Source: Trematomus loennbergii (lineage: Eukaryota > Chordata > Actinopteri > Perciformes > Nototheniidae). Taken from it: DNA of 64,000 nucleotides. The number at the start of each line of letters is the position of its first letter. Position 1 is the stretch's first letter. The translations under genes were made by a program, and so were the position numbers. The stretch is taken from positions 1 to 64,000 of the forward strand of contig JAAOOA010001173.1 of assembly GCA_012861695.1 (NCBI GenBank), read 5' to 3'. Under the pieces are notes generated by a model. That model did not search any database. It was not told the origin of the DNA and saw nothing but the letters and a program-made list of their open reading frames with translations. Below, one piece after another: positions 53,747 to 64,000 of the stretch.

Positions 53747-54800
53747 GAAAAAACGATCCTCTCCCTCTATTCACTTCGGTTCAGCTTAACTTGTTCCTGT
53801 AGAAAGTAAAGGAGAACATGTGCTTTACAATAAAGACTACAAACATTTATAATAACCCAAGAAGAAGAACAGCTGTTAGTTGTAATACTGCTTACAAGCA
53901 GGCCCGCTTTGAAAAACTCCTCCTACAACATTGCTCTCACGTATATAATTGTGCTATAAAGCAAAAGACTACTTTTCTTCCAAACAGTAGAGACAATATT
54001 TGAGTTCATGCTTAAGCAATATGAAAAATAAATCTCCTTTATATGCTAAATTAATTGATGAAAACGTTTTTTTTCTTGAAAGTTGGATCCTTTTTCCATG
54101 TTTAAGACAGCATTTCAGGTCAGTTAGAAGGTGAGCCTGATCGGTGAACTATAAACTTTACAATGGGCTATTTGCCTTTCCATTCTCTTCTTAAAATGTT
54201 TCGGCCAGGGCTGGAAGTAAACAATGTATGGAATGACATTTACAAGTATTTTACTCATACGCTTCATTTAAAGTTGCTTCTGTTACAGAGTTTCGAAAAC
54301 TTCTGATAAACTGTGTGGGAATGAAACAAAACAACTCAACAAGCTATTTTCTGCAGGGTTATTATTGTGGAATAAAACTGTACTCAAATTGCCTGTGCGA
54401 ATTTTATAAAAAGATACAATTTTCATTGTTGGTTTTTCGAGCTTTAATTTAAAACAGAAGGTCATGAATTTCCATTAACTCTTGTGACATTGCACTGCAT
54501 AAAGTTTCAGACAAGTAAAAAGAACATGTAGGATGAAACGAAAATGTCTCCAGTTCTACAGCGAGGTTTTGGATATATATTTTTGTGGAATGCTGATACA
54601 GCATTCCAACTATATGTTCTTCTACGGACAAAATTATTATTATTCCGCCGGAACTTTGCACCTCTTCTCCTCCTGCATTCAACATCGCAGAAACTCCGTT
54701 CAAACATCAAAACGTTCAGCTCGGTCGGGAATCGATGGCTATTACTTTTATCATTCATAACTTTCATAATTACAGAGATACATCCCATCATTCATCACAT
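53747..54800. other. anonymous AT-rich stretch
   Basis: Host or old repeat DNA after hAT-1. The ATG frame at 53818-54003 (61 codons) has no known domain. Overlapping frames at 54.5-54.8 kb on both strands are likewise unrecognised. Confidence 0.4.
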
Positions 54801-55404
54801 TTTTAACCATTGAAGTCAATGGAGAAAATCTTCAGACTCGAACAATCTTCATGCGAATTCAACTGCTGTTCATTCATACTTTCACTCAGAAACCTCATTG
54901 CAACTTTAAAATGTTACACATCTTTCTGACATTATTCGTGTAACACAACTTTTAAATCTGATTCTTTCTTTTAGAGATATTAAACATTGTTCAGACCTTG
55001 TTAAAGAGGCTTTCTTCAGATTTTAACATTAACTAGAGTGCGTGATGTCACAGCTAGAGGGTAGGAAATCTTGAAATTTGCCTTCATATATTTTTTTAAA
55101 ACTGCCATAATTCCAAACCCTACATAATTTTTCATGACAAACGTAGGAAAACATCTCGTAGCTTGAAAAATGACAAATAATTAGGCAAAAAATAATTAAA
55201 CAAAATGCCTCTTGAGGGCATGAAGTGACAAAAACGTTCAACATGTCTCCATTCAAACCCATTGTAATTTCAGGCAGATATTTCTCACAGCAGCAGCCGC
55301 ACACCTTTAGTTAAACTGCCAAAAAGGCCACATTATTAACCCGAAAGTACACAAAACTTACACTTCAGATACTCAACTTCCTTGACATGCTTCACGTTTT
55401 GAAA

Positions 55405-55805
55405 TGGGGTGTCATCAAATGCCGTTGCCATGGCGACAGACCACTCGCCATGAAACACGATGTCGCTGTAAGTCCAATGGACACGGTCCAATCGTCCTCC
55501 AATCTTCACTTGTATATCACCGGTCCATGCCTCAACAGCTCTACGCCAAATCTGAAATCTCACCAAAACACGATGTCCCTTTAACTCCTGTGAAAATGTT
55601 CAAAAGTGCTCAAATTTAAATGTGTGCTAACAGTCCAGCCGTGAAGACATCTACGAGACAGTTTTGAGATTTCTTCAAATGTTGTTGCCATGGCAACACA
55701 ATGCTCGCCATGAACACGGTTTTCTCATAACTTCAGTGAAAATGCTTCAAACGGCCCAAAACTTCACAGGTTTGGTAACGATGCAGCCATCAACGCATCT
55801 AAGCG
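55405..55805. repeat. tandem array with X-box half-units, left part
   Basis: Two half-units carry GTTGCCATGGCGAC (55424-55437) and GTTGCCATGGCAAC (55684-55697). The latter is the perfect RFX/X-box palindrome. This unit is about 110 bp longer than the units right of the LINE. It ends at AAGCG, the LINE insertion site. Confidence 0.85.
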
Positions 55806-55825
55806 TTGACGTGACGTGATTCAAG

Positions 55826-56323
55826 ATGGCGCCTGTGTCGGCTCGCCGCTCGCTCAGCTCTCTACCTTTAGCTATCCTGTTTTTGTTTTATGTTTGTCAG
55901 AATGTCTCTGCTCTGCTCGTTTATGATCGCCAAGCTCTCCTCCACCTCAGACCCTCACTGGAGTTGATATTGCTGCCCAAACCTACGTCTCGCAACCATA
56001 AATCCCCCCCCCCTCCTCTACTGTCGAATATCCCCACATACCTGCGCCGATTGCCCTGCATCCTGCCTCGCCGAAAGCGCTTTAGACGACGGGGAAAGCG
56101 TGGTGGTGCACTGGTCCATCTTAAGGCATACCTGACGGCTTCTTCTGGGACTTATCCACGCCTCGGATGTCATGGCCCTCCCGCTGCACGCCATGTGAGG
56201 GATCGGTGGATTCGCCCCGTTTTTCCGGAGCTGCGGACTCTGCTGTGCCCGCTGGCAGCTCCTCCTGCCCGACTGACTGCTCCCGGCCCCGCGGCGTTCA
56301 ACACGCACATCTTCGTCAGCTGA
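55826..56323 (+). pseudogene. L2 LINE N-terminal region
   Basis: A 165-codon frame from the YY1-overlapping ATG begins MAPVSARRSLSSLPLAILFL and includes VYDRQALLHLR and the basic run LPRRKRFRRRGKRGG. Both are conserved at the start of fish L2 polyproteins. It leaves frame before the endonuclease, probably at a frameshift at about 56.2 kb. The basic stretch could bind nucleic acid in an intact element. Confidence 0.7.
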
Positions 56324-56359
56324 GACGCACTACACCTTCGGCAAGCCCGGAGCGAAAAC

Positions 56360-57540
56360 TTTGCATGGCTTTGCTAAATGCTAGGTCGATAGCAAACAAA
56401 ACGTTCCTGCTAAACGACTTCTTCACCTCTCGTGAACTGGATTTTATGTTCCTGACGGAGACCTGGGTCCACGCTGGCGAGTATACACCGTTCTCTGAAC
56501 TTCTTCCTCCTGACTGTACATTCTTCAGCTCCCCCCGTGCCACGGCCATGGTGGGGGCATAGCATCAGTGTTTAGAGCTAGCCTCCAATGCCGATTGCTT
56601 CACCCTGTAACTAGCTATGCTAGCTTTGAGTTGCAGCTTTTTGAACTGAACCCGGCCTCGCCTATACTCTGCGCAGTCGTGTATCGTCCGCCAAAGTGCA
56701 ATAAGGATTTCATAAATGACTTTTCTGACTTTCTGTCCGGGATCATGGTGAAATATGATCGTGTTTTGATCTCCGGAGACTTCAATGTCCATGTGTGTTG
56801 CGAGTCCAAACCTCTGGTTAGGGACTTTTTAAATCTCCTTGATTTTTGGTCTCGTTCAGTCCGTGGCTGGCCCAACACACGAAAAAGGACACACTTTGGA
56901 CTTAGTATTATCGTTTGGACTGTCTGTATCTGTGGATGAAATATGTGCAGCAACGCGTATCTCAGACCATTTACCGGTTCTGTTTACAACTCCATCCCTT
57001 CCGCAGGAGTCGAATCACGTGCCCCGGCGCGTCGTCTGCGTTCGATTAACCCCTTGACTGCCTCACAGTTCTCTGATGTTTTTAATGCTTCTCCGATCTG
57101 TAAATTAGATGTGAACTGTGCTTTTAATGCTGATGAGCTTATCTCCATGTTTGACTCGACATGCACACTAATACTGGATTCTGTTGCTCCTTTTACGCTT
57201 AGACGCACCAAAGTTCTATCAGAGCCGTGGCTCAATGACTGTACTCGTGCTCTCAGACGCGCTTGCAGGCGTGCAGAGAGAAAATGGAAAAAGGATAAAC
57301 TCCATGTCTCCCTAGAAATCCTTCGTGCTTGCCTTTCTGACTACCAGACGGCAGTCAAAGCAGCCAAAACAGAGCACATTTCTCTGTTAATCTCCAAAAA
57401 CAGCCATAAACCTCAGGTTCTTTTTAATGTCCTCAACTCTATCATTAATCCCTGTGATGTTTCTTCTATTGTCCCATCGACTACTCTCTGTGATAAGTTT
57501 CTTACATTTTTTATTGAAAAGTATCTGCTCTTAGGCTAGC
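56360..57540 (+). pseudogene. L2 LINE AP-endonuclease and linker, in several frames
   Basis: The endonuclease motifs are all visible but divided. LLNARSIANKTF and FLTETWV (catalytic Glu) are in frame 56167-56562. YRPPK and ISGDFNVH are in frame 56568-56939. GHTLDLVL and ISDHLPV (catalytic His) are in frame 56839-57057. The linker toward RT is open at 56943-57539. The enzyme would nick the target strand for target-primed reverse transcription. At least three frame changes disable it. Confidence 0.85.
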
Positions 57541-57544
57541 CCAC

Positions 57545-58572
57545 ACTAGTGCTACCCCAGATCCTGCTCCTTTTCTGTGCCCTGCTGTCCTCGACCACTT
57601 TGAGCCTGTATCCCTCTCTTCTCTCTCGGATGTAGTCAAGCACCTGCGGCCGACAAACTGCACCTCAGACAGCATTCCCTCTCGCCTTCTCAGAGATGTT
57701 TTTGATTCAGTTGGAGCAAGTATTTTATTACTTTTAAACACCTCTCTTAGCTCAGGATGTGTCCCAGCTGCCTTCAAACATGCCGTGGTTAAGCCACTAC
57801 TTAAAAAGAAAAATCTCGACCCCTCCATTCTCGCAAATTTTAGGCCCATCTCCCAGCTACCTTTTTTATCAAAAGCCCTGGAGCGAGTAGTCTACGCCCA
57901 GCTGCAGTCTTTTTTAACCATCCATGGAATCCATGAAAAGTTTCAGTCTGGCTTCAAACCCATGCACAGCACTGAAACAGCCCTTTTAAGAGTTTTTAAT
58001 GATCTGCTCCTAGCCGCCGACTCAGGTAGCCCAGCTGTCTGGTGCTGTTAGACCTGACAGCTGCCTTTGACACTGTGGACCATAGCATCCTGCTGTCACG
58101 GCTTGAACAGTCCGCTGGCATCACAGGCTCTGCCCTTGCATGGTTCAGGTCCTACCTGACAGACCGTAGCTTCTCGGTACAGCTAGGTGCCTTCTCCTCT
58201 GCCAAAGCCCCTCTTACCTGTGGGGTTCCCCAAGGCTCGATTCTGGGCCCCATCCTTTTTCTACTGTACATACTGCCCCTAGGTTCAATTCTCACAAAAC
58301 ATAATATTCCCTTCCACTGCTACGCCGACGATGTACAGATATATCTGCCTCTCAAAGCAAATGTCAAACACTCACTACAGCAGCTGATGGACTGCTTAGC
58401 AGAGATAAAATCCTGGCTGAGCAAAAACTTTCTCAACCTCAACGAGAGCAAGACTGAGGTCATCTTTTTTGGACCGCAACCTCCAGCCTCTCCGGTTGAT
58501 ATTCTGGGCTCTCAAAAAAAACATCCTCCCCTCGGTCATGAACCTTGGAGTGACCTTCACCAGCACTTTTAA
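57545..58572 (+). pseudogene. L2 LINE reverse transcriptase
   Basis: Blocks in order: KPLLKKKNLD, ANFRPISQLPFLSKALERV, FQSGFKPMHSTETALLRV, LLDLTAAFDTVDHSIL (first Asp), CGVPQGSILGPILFLLY, CYADDVQIYLPL (catalytic pair) and NESKTEVIFFG. The set is typical of the L2/CR1 group. A frameshift at about 58045 separates the finger from the palm. After the FFG motif the frame is lost at an A7 run (58515-58521). Confidence 0.9.
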
Positions 58573-58815
58573 ATTCGACAAGCAGGTCAGCACGTAGTCA
58601 AATCCTGCTTTTTTAAATAAGACTATTGGCCAAAACCAAGTCGTATTTATCTTTTAATGACTTAGAAAGGGTTATTGAACCTTGGAGTGACCTTCACCAG
58701 CACTTTTAAATTCGACAAGCAGATCAGTACTGTAGTCAAATCCTGCTTTTTTAAATAAGACTATTGGTCAAAACCAAGTCGTATTTACCTTTTAATGACT
58801 TAGAAAGGGTTATTA
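58541..58815 (+). repeat. 137-bp tandem duplication within the LINE
   Basis: The sequence from AACCTTGGAGTGACC to AGAAAGGGTTATT is present twice with period 137 (58541-58677 and 58678-58815), differing at a few bases. It duplicates the thumb-coding part of the RT region and adds a frame change, since 137 is not a multiple of three. Confidence 0.93.
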
Positions 58816-59282
58816 ACGCCTTTGTAACCTCGAGACTGGACTATTGCAACGCTCTGTATGTGGGTATGGACCAGGCCTCAATTAAACGCCTGCAGCTAGT
58901 CCAAAATGCAGCTGCACGTTTGCTGACTGGCCACAAAAAGCGTGACCACATCACCCCTATTCTGGCCTCACTGCACTGGCTTCCAGTTTGGTTCAGAATT
59001 GATTTTAAAATCCTTTTATTTGTTTTTAAAGCACTAAATGGGCTGGCTCCGGCCTATATAGCTGAACTCCTCGAGCGCTACACCCCAGCCAGAGCTTTAA
59101 GGTCTGCTGACCAGCTGCTGCTGGTAGTGCCCAAGACCAGGCTTAAAACCAGAGGGCACCGAGCCTTCGCAGCAGCTGGCCCTAGGCTCTGGAACACTCT
59201 GCCCCTCCATGTGAGGTCGGCCCAGACCCTAGGGGTTTTTAAATCCACTCTAAAAACACACTTCTTCTCTCTGGCTTTCTAG
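58764..59282 (+). pseudogene. L2 LINE C-terminal domain
   Basis: Open for 172 codons to the natural stop at 59280-59282. It contains VTSRLDYCNALYVG, LQLVQNAAARLLTGHKKRDH, ASLHWLPVWFRIDFKILL and AAGPRLWNTLPLHVR, the conserved tail of L2-clade ORF2. This is the best-preserved block of the element. Its start is a GTG-type frame entry, not a true initiator. Confidence 0.9.
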
Positions 59283-59477
59283 TTAGAGCGGAGCACGACT
59301 CCTGACTTTTCCTTGTGTTTTTATTTTAATTTGTTTTTTATATATATCTGTTGTAACTTATTGTCGTTTATTGTGATTGTAGTAATGTGTTTTTATTACA
59401 TGTACAGCACTTTGGCTCGACCAAAAATCGCTTTTAAATGTGCTATATAAATAAAACCTGATTTGATTTGATTTGAT

Positions 59478-59830
59478 AAGCGTATTATGGGGTGTCATCA
59501 AATGCCGTTGCCATGGCGACAGACCACTCGCCATGAAGCACAATGTCGCTGTAAGTCCAATGGAAACGGTCCGATCGTCCCCCAAACTTCGCTAGTATAT
59601 CACCGGTCCAGCCCTCAACAGCTCTACGTCAATTATGGGGTTTCTTCAAATGCCGTTGCCATGGCAACACAATGCTCGCCATGAAACACGGTTTTCTCAT
59701 AACTTCAGTGAAAATGTTCCAAACGGCCCAAAACTTCACAGGTTTGGTAACGATGCAGCCATCAACGCATCTAAGCGTATTATGGGGTGTCATCAAATGC
59801 CGTTGCCATGGCGACAGATCATTCACCATC
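59478..59830. repeat. tandem array with X-box half-units, right part
   Basis: X-box palindromes lie at 59507-59520, 59655-59668 and 59802-59815, spaced 148 and 147 bp. Full units repeat every 295 bp (AAGCGTATTATGGGG at 59478 and 59773). The second unit contains the intact LINE target CATCTAAGCGTATTATGG. The third unit breaks off near 59825. Confidence 0.92.
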
Positions 59831-60144
59831 AAGTTAGTTCAAAAGTTTGCAGTTCAAATATTCTGCTGCTTTTCCAAGCCTTTTTACTTTCTTTTCTTCA
59901 CTCATCACACATTCAAGCCCCCAGTGTTCATGTATCATTTCAATCTAAATTCTTCACTTTCTTCTTACACATTACATTTCAGCATAGCAGTTTAGCGTCA
60001 GCTTTTCAGCATAAAGCATTCCCACTAGCAATTTCTTCAGGAATTGCATTCTCTAGTTTTATATATAACTGCCCATCGTGAGGCCAATGTTATGGGAGTG
60101 GGATGCTAAATCCATACAGGTCTTTTTAAAGCTATACTTTAGAC

Positions 60145-61564
60145 TTAAAGGTCCCATGTCAAGGCCATTTCTACTGATCATAATTCCATTGTTGAGGTAT
60201 ACTAAATAGATTTATACTGTGCAATTTTCCAAACTCACATTGGTTTCTCATACAGCATCTCTCTATAGTATGTGTATTCACTCTCTGTCCTAAACGGCTT
60301 GTTGGAGCTCCTGCCCCCCCTCCCTGTGAGCCCAGTGTGCTCTGATTGGTCGCGACGTTGAGAGGCTCGTTGCTGCGAGCTGCTGCAAGTAGCAGACAGG
60401 CTTCTGTGTCGGCGATGCAGGGAGAACAAGCTAAACTCATCCTGAGCACACACAAACACTCACAGCCGAAGTAAAAACAATAAGTGTGGCTTGATATTGA
60501 GTAAGAAAAAGGTTTATAACGCTGTTACCCCTTTCACACCAAGGCTTTTCCCATTCTAGCTCCGTGCTAGAGCTTTTCTGGTTCGGAACCGGTTCTTCGG
60601 TTCAGCTCCCGCTCTGTTCACACTGCTCAGAGTCCGACTGGTGCTGCGTCATTGCGTCATCGTTTGCGTCATGACATAACCGTTTGCATGCCTGCTTCAT
60701 AAAGCCAAACCGCGTGGAAACCCCTCACATCGACAACAACAACAATGGCCGATTGTATTGAAGCGCTACTCGTTTTGCTCTGTCGAAACGAAATGGAAGA
60801 AATGGGATGACTTTACTACCAACGTTACAGTCGTTACATGCTACATTCAAAAGTTCTTACACAGTTACACAGTGGGCCAAAATAAAAAAATCGGTACTAG
60901 TCAAGGGCCGGACTGGTTCAATGTTTATTGCAAAACGTATTGAAATGAACTTATTGCACATATTAAACCTGGAACTAACAAAACTTAAATAAAAACAACA
61001 TTAGACAGGGTTAGGCTTTTTGTTGTTGTTAGAGGTTGATCTCGCCCCTGCCCCTGCCCCCGCCTCCGACTCCGACGTAAGCGTGACGTAGGCGGTGCTT
61101 GCTTTCTAGACCGACAACTTTTTGGTGCTTGAAACGAACCAAATTCCGGAGCTTAGAGGCGGCTCCGCTGCGGTGTGAACAGGAAAAACCGGTGATTTTC
61201 AAGCTCCAGCTCCGAATCTCCCGCTGGTCCAAACAAAGTAGGAACAGCATCGTTCTTCAGTGCCCTACGCTGTACATATCCGGCATGAATCACTGAAAGG
61301 TTTGGGAAGCTTTGTTTCGTGAAAGGCTGGCAGAGGGTGTGGCCTCTGGGTATCCCCACGTCAGAGTACCCAGGACGTAAACAATGGAAAATGAGAAATC
61401 TCCAACGAGACGTTTTGGGGCAGCATACACTGTGTTAGAGTTGTACTCGCTACAGGGTGTACTTTGAGGGTTTGTGACTCTGCAGACCGTTTACATGCAT
61501 AAAAACCTTCATAACACACAAGGGGACGGGTAATAACCGGAAAAGCATGACATGGGACCTTTAA
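60145..61564. mobile_element. TTAA MITE family B, copy 2, with nested insertion
   Basis: The ends are TTAAAGGTCCCATGTCAAGG and CATGACATGGGACCTTTAA, each with TTAA. The outer thirds align with 26979-27810. The middle differs because of an insertion at about 60526-61266, flanked by the 7-bp repeat ACGCTGT. The inserted part contains near-palindromes such as GGAACCGGTTC and a GTGTGAACAGG/TTCACACC pair. I cannot assign its family. Confidence 0.65.
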
Positions 61565-63716
61565 CATTCCTAAAAACAAAACAAAAAATCTTCTACCAAA
61601 GTATTTTTGTTGTTTGGATGTTAGGGCTCGTCCCCGTACACATCAGGATGAATACACTTACATTTGCATCTCAGAGAAAATGTTGTCGTATTTATGAAAG
61701 TTTGAGGTAGGGTTTTACAAAATTGCAATATACGTGGTGAGAGACGAGGGTTTGACTGTATGCATTTAAATCAAATGTGCTTGTGTGGGAGGCCACCTCC
61801 AGCACTAGTTTTTTGGAAAACAAGTTTTGTAGTTATTACTGAGATGTGTATGTGTGCATGCGTGTGGGTGGTAGCAGTATTTTCTAGGTTATACAGTTTG
61901 TTTAGGTTAATTTATTACTTTTTGTGTTATAAGAAGTGTATTGTTTCATGAGTAGGCAGTTGGGGTGTTTAGAGCGTACATGTGGAACTTAACAAAAGTT
62001 AAGTTAGGGATACTTTTTGTCTTGCACATACTTATTTTTGTATTTATGTAAAAAGTTTATCCCACAATGTCACTCCTTTCAGTGTTCTTGTTCTCTTCAT
62101 TTAACCCGCAACCAATCAGGTATCACTTCACCTGCTGTCAACCAATCATCATGCTGTGTCATATAATAAATAAGACATTTAACGTTTTCATGGTTGTCAT
62201 TTCTGCTGCCTTTGTCCCGCAACAACCTTCACCATTTTGGTTTACCTAATCTAATTTTCAGTGGTTTTCACAAACATGGGCAAAAGGTCACCTGAAAAAA
62301 AATATTTAAAAAAAGTCTCAATAGTTGTCTAGCCAAATATATGATGTAATTTCAATGCAACAATTGTCTGCCAGAATAGAAACCCTATGAATGGTCAATG
62401 GGATTCTCATTGGTTAGAAAACTTGAGTTCTACGGTGGCCAACAGGTGCAAACGCGCTACAATGGTCGAAACACTTCAATAAGGTGAGATGCGCAGTTTC
62501 AAAACTATGCAAATAAGAAAATGCTTCCAGAATCTCAAAACACAACGGAAACCAGGGGACAGTAAAAAGTGATGCACAAAGCTTGGACCGGAGCTTGTTG
62601 ATGTTCGGGGATCATAAAGTTGGCCAACTGTCACTGTTGAAGAAAAGTTGCCTAAAATTTACATTTTATTGGCTTATCCTAACAATGTGATCGCATGATT
62701 CCTCCTAGCTGTGTGAGTCACCTTTCAGTATCCCTGTTTCTGCTGTGTTTTGAGCCTCCTGCAGCGTTTTGTGTTTGCAGCGTTTAATTTATGCAGTGCT
62801 TTTAACAAACACTGCGCATGTATTGTGAAGTTTGTGAAGATGTTTCTTAATTTGCATGTGATTTGGCACATTTGTTTTTTTATATTGACATCGTTTTTTT
62901 AGTGCAGCGCGTTTATTAAGTGTTTTTGGCTATTGTAGTGTGTTTGCACGGGTTGGCCACCGTCGAGTTCCCACTTCAGGTCACCTCTTACCCGTAAGAT
63001 ACAAGAAAAGTAGCCTCTATTGTTTCGTATGTTAAAAGTATTTAGACAAAAACCAAAAACATTCCAGATGATTGAAATGAGACTGGAAAGGGCAGCATTA
63101 ACATTACTTCAGAGAATTAGTATTTCACATCTACAAAGTTAGGGGGACTGTCATTAGAGACATCCCTGCCTGGTGGGTGCCCACTATTTAATTTACTTTG
63201 GTTTGTAAAATTGATTGAGCATCCCTTTTAGAGTCTCAGTTAACAGTTAAATTCCATAATGAAGTGTGTTGAAACAATCGGCTAAACTCCTGTAATATTT
63301 CCAGTGCACTGCTATGATATTATGCATGCAGTGAGCTCATTGTCTCTGTGCACGGTGAACTGCTCCCCCACAGGTCTGCTAGCTTTTTGCCTTTCTTTTG
63401 ACTTGTGAATTACTTATCCTCCAGAATTAGCAGTCTAAACAGCAAAATGCACATGGCAAAAGAGTGTAAAGAAATATGTTTTAAAAGTTTTTTTTTCTGG
63501 GGGTGGACCATTTGTCTATATGATCCACCTCCACAATGACTCAACACACCACCCATGATAGGAGTTTACAACGGTACCCTCAGCAGTGTCAACGCACTGT
63601 GTGGGTGTACAGTGTTGATTGACAGCAAGTGCGGGGAAGTTCATGGGTCAAACATAAAAAGGGTGTACGTGAATGCAGCACGATACGTAATCATCTACTG
63701 TCTAAACACACACACA
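61565..63716. other. anonymous AT-rich stretch
   Basis: No gene, RNA or transposon ends recognised. The short frames here (for example 61760-61951) have no known domain. Confidence 0.45.
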
Positions 63717-63772
63717 TTACATTACATTACATTTAGCTGACGCTTTTATCCAACGCGACTTACAATAAGTGC
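63717..63772 (-). mobile_element. SINE 3' tail fragment, minus strand
   Basis: (TTACA)n followed by TTTAGCTGACGCTTTTATCC and AACGCGACTTAC. This is the reverse complement of the SINE tail seen at 39600-39657. The head is missing. Confidence 0.8.
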
Positions 63773-63786
63773 ATTCGACCAACAAG

Positions 63787-63951
<165 letters not shown>

Positions 63952-64000
63952 GTGTTTCTCAATCTCGAGTACGCTTGCTTGGTAGCACATGTCTTCCGAG

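Larger units (their letters stand above)
55806..59477 (+). mobile_element. L2-clade LINE, near full-span but dead
   Basis: The target duplication TAAGCG lies at 55800-55805 and 59477-59482, with the T shared ambiguously at the right. The 3' end has (TTTGA)n repeats, as in L2 elements, and no poly(A). The 5' end carries CAAGATGGCGCC (55822-55833), a YY1-type site overlapping the first ATG. The uninterrupted target survives at 59767-59786. Protein blocks occur in the order expected for L2 (N-terminal domain, endonuclease, RT, C-terminal domain) but in several frames. Confidence 0.93.
54801..60056 (+). mobile_element. possible non-autonomous Helitron carrying a tandem array
   Basis: At the right, an 8-bp stem (60028-60035 with 60040-60047, one G-T pair) with a TTCA loop is followed by ATTCT and CTAG, and then T. 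That is the Helitron 3' architecture (hairpin, then CTRR, inserted before T). The interior includes a tandem array, common in Helitron derivatives. No 5' TC terminus or Rep/helicase gene was found, so the left limit is only where repeat-like sequence begins (near CCATTGAAGTCAATGG). An L2 LINE is nested inside. Confidence 0.35.

Overview
The window looks like non-coding DNA from a teleost fish. The reasons are dense (CA/GT)n microsatellites, an L2-clade LINE, a DIRS/Ngaro-type tyrosine-recombinase retrotransposon, a tRNA-derived SINE with the teleost-style tail TAAGTCGCTTTGGATAAAAGCG, and many short hAT-like and TTAA-flanked inverted-repeat elements. I recognise no intact host protein gene. Most open frames are translated microsatellites (poly-CV or poly-HT) or chance frames. 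One stretch near 19.6 kb may be the first exon of a minus-strand gene, on weak evidence.

Layout. 1-26 kb: mostly anonymous single-copy-looking sequence with simple repeats, a TTAA/CCCT element (810-1437) and one hAT MITE (22481-22973). 26.3-26.6 kb: a compact cluster of transcription-factor-like motifs. 27-39 kb: several families of TTAA-flanked MITEs, one carrying a nested hAT MITE whose empty site is visible in a sister copy, plus a fold-back element with ~180-bp arms (31935-32778). 39-43.4 kb: a SINE, two inverted (GT)n/(CA)n pairs, and a very odd 0.9-kb block containing about 43 copies of the palindrome ACTAGT (41244-42147).

43.5-53.7 kb is a nest of transposons that can be read from exact 8-bp target-site duplications (TSDs). 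hAT-1 (43499-53738) was split inside its transposase remnant by hAT-2 (43673-50611) and again by hAT-3 (50769-53239). hAT-2 holds a decayed Ngaro-like retrotransposon (gag, RT-RNase H, tyrosine recombinase), TTAA-MITE fragments and hAT-4 (49325-50537). hAT-3 carries the start of a TTF/BED-like zinc-finger transposase on the minus strand.

54.8-60.1 kb holds a possible non-autonomous Helitron that ends in a hairpin plus CTAG. It contains a tandem array of ~147-bp half-units, each with an RFX/X-box palindrome. An almost full-span but frameshifted L2 LINE (55806-59477) inserted into this array, and the uninterrupted target is still present in the next repeat unit. 60.1-64 kb: another TTAA element with a nested insertion, anonymous sequence, a minus-strand SINE tail and a terminal (CA)n.

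All transposon proteins seen are broken by frameshifts, stops or truncation, so none looks autonomous. The genes do not form a pathway. The biology here is insertion history, palindrome-rich DNA and possible regulatory sites carried by repeats.
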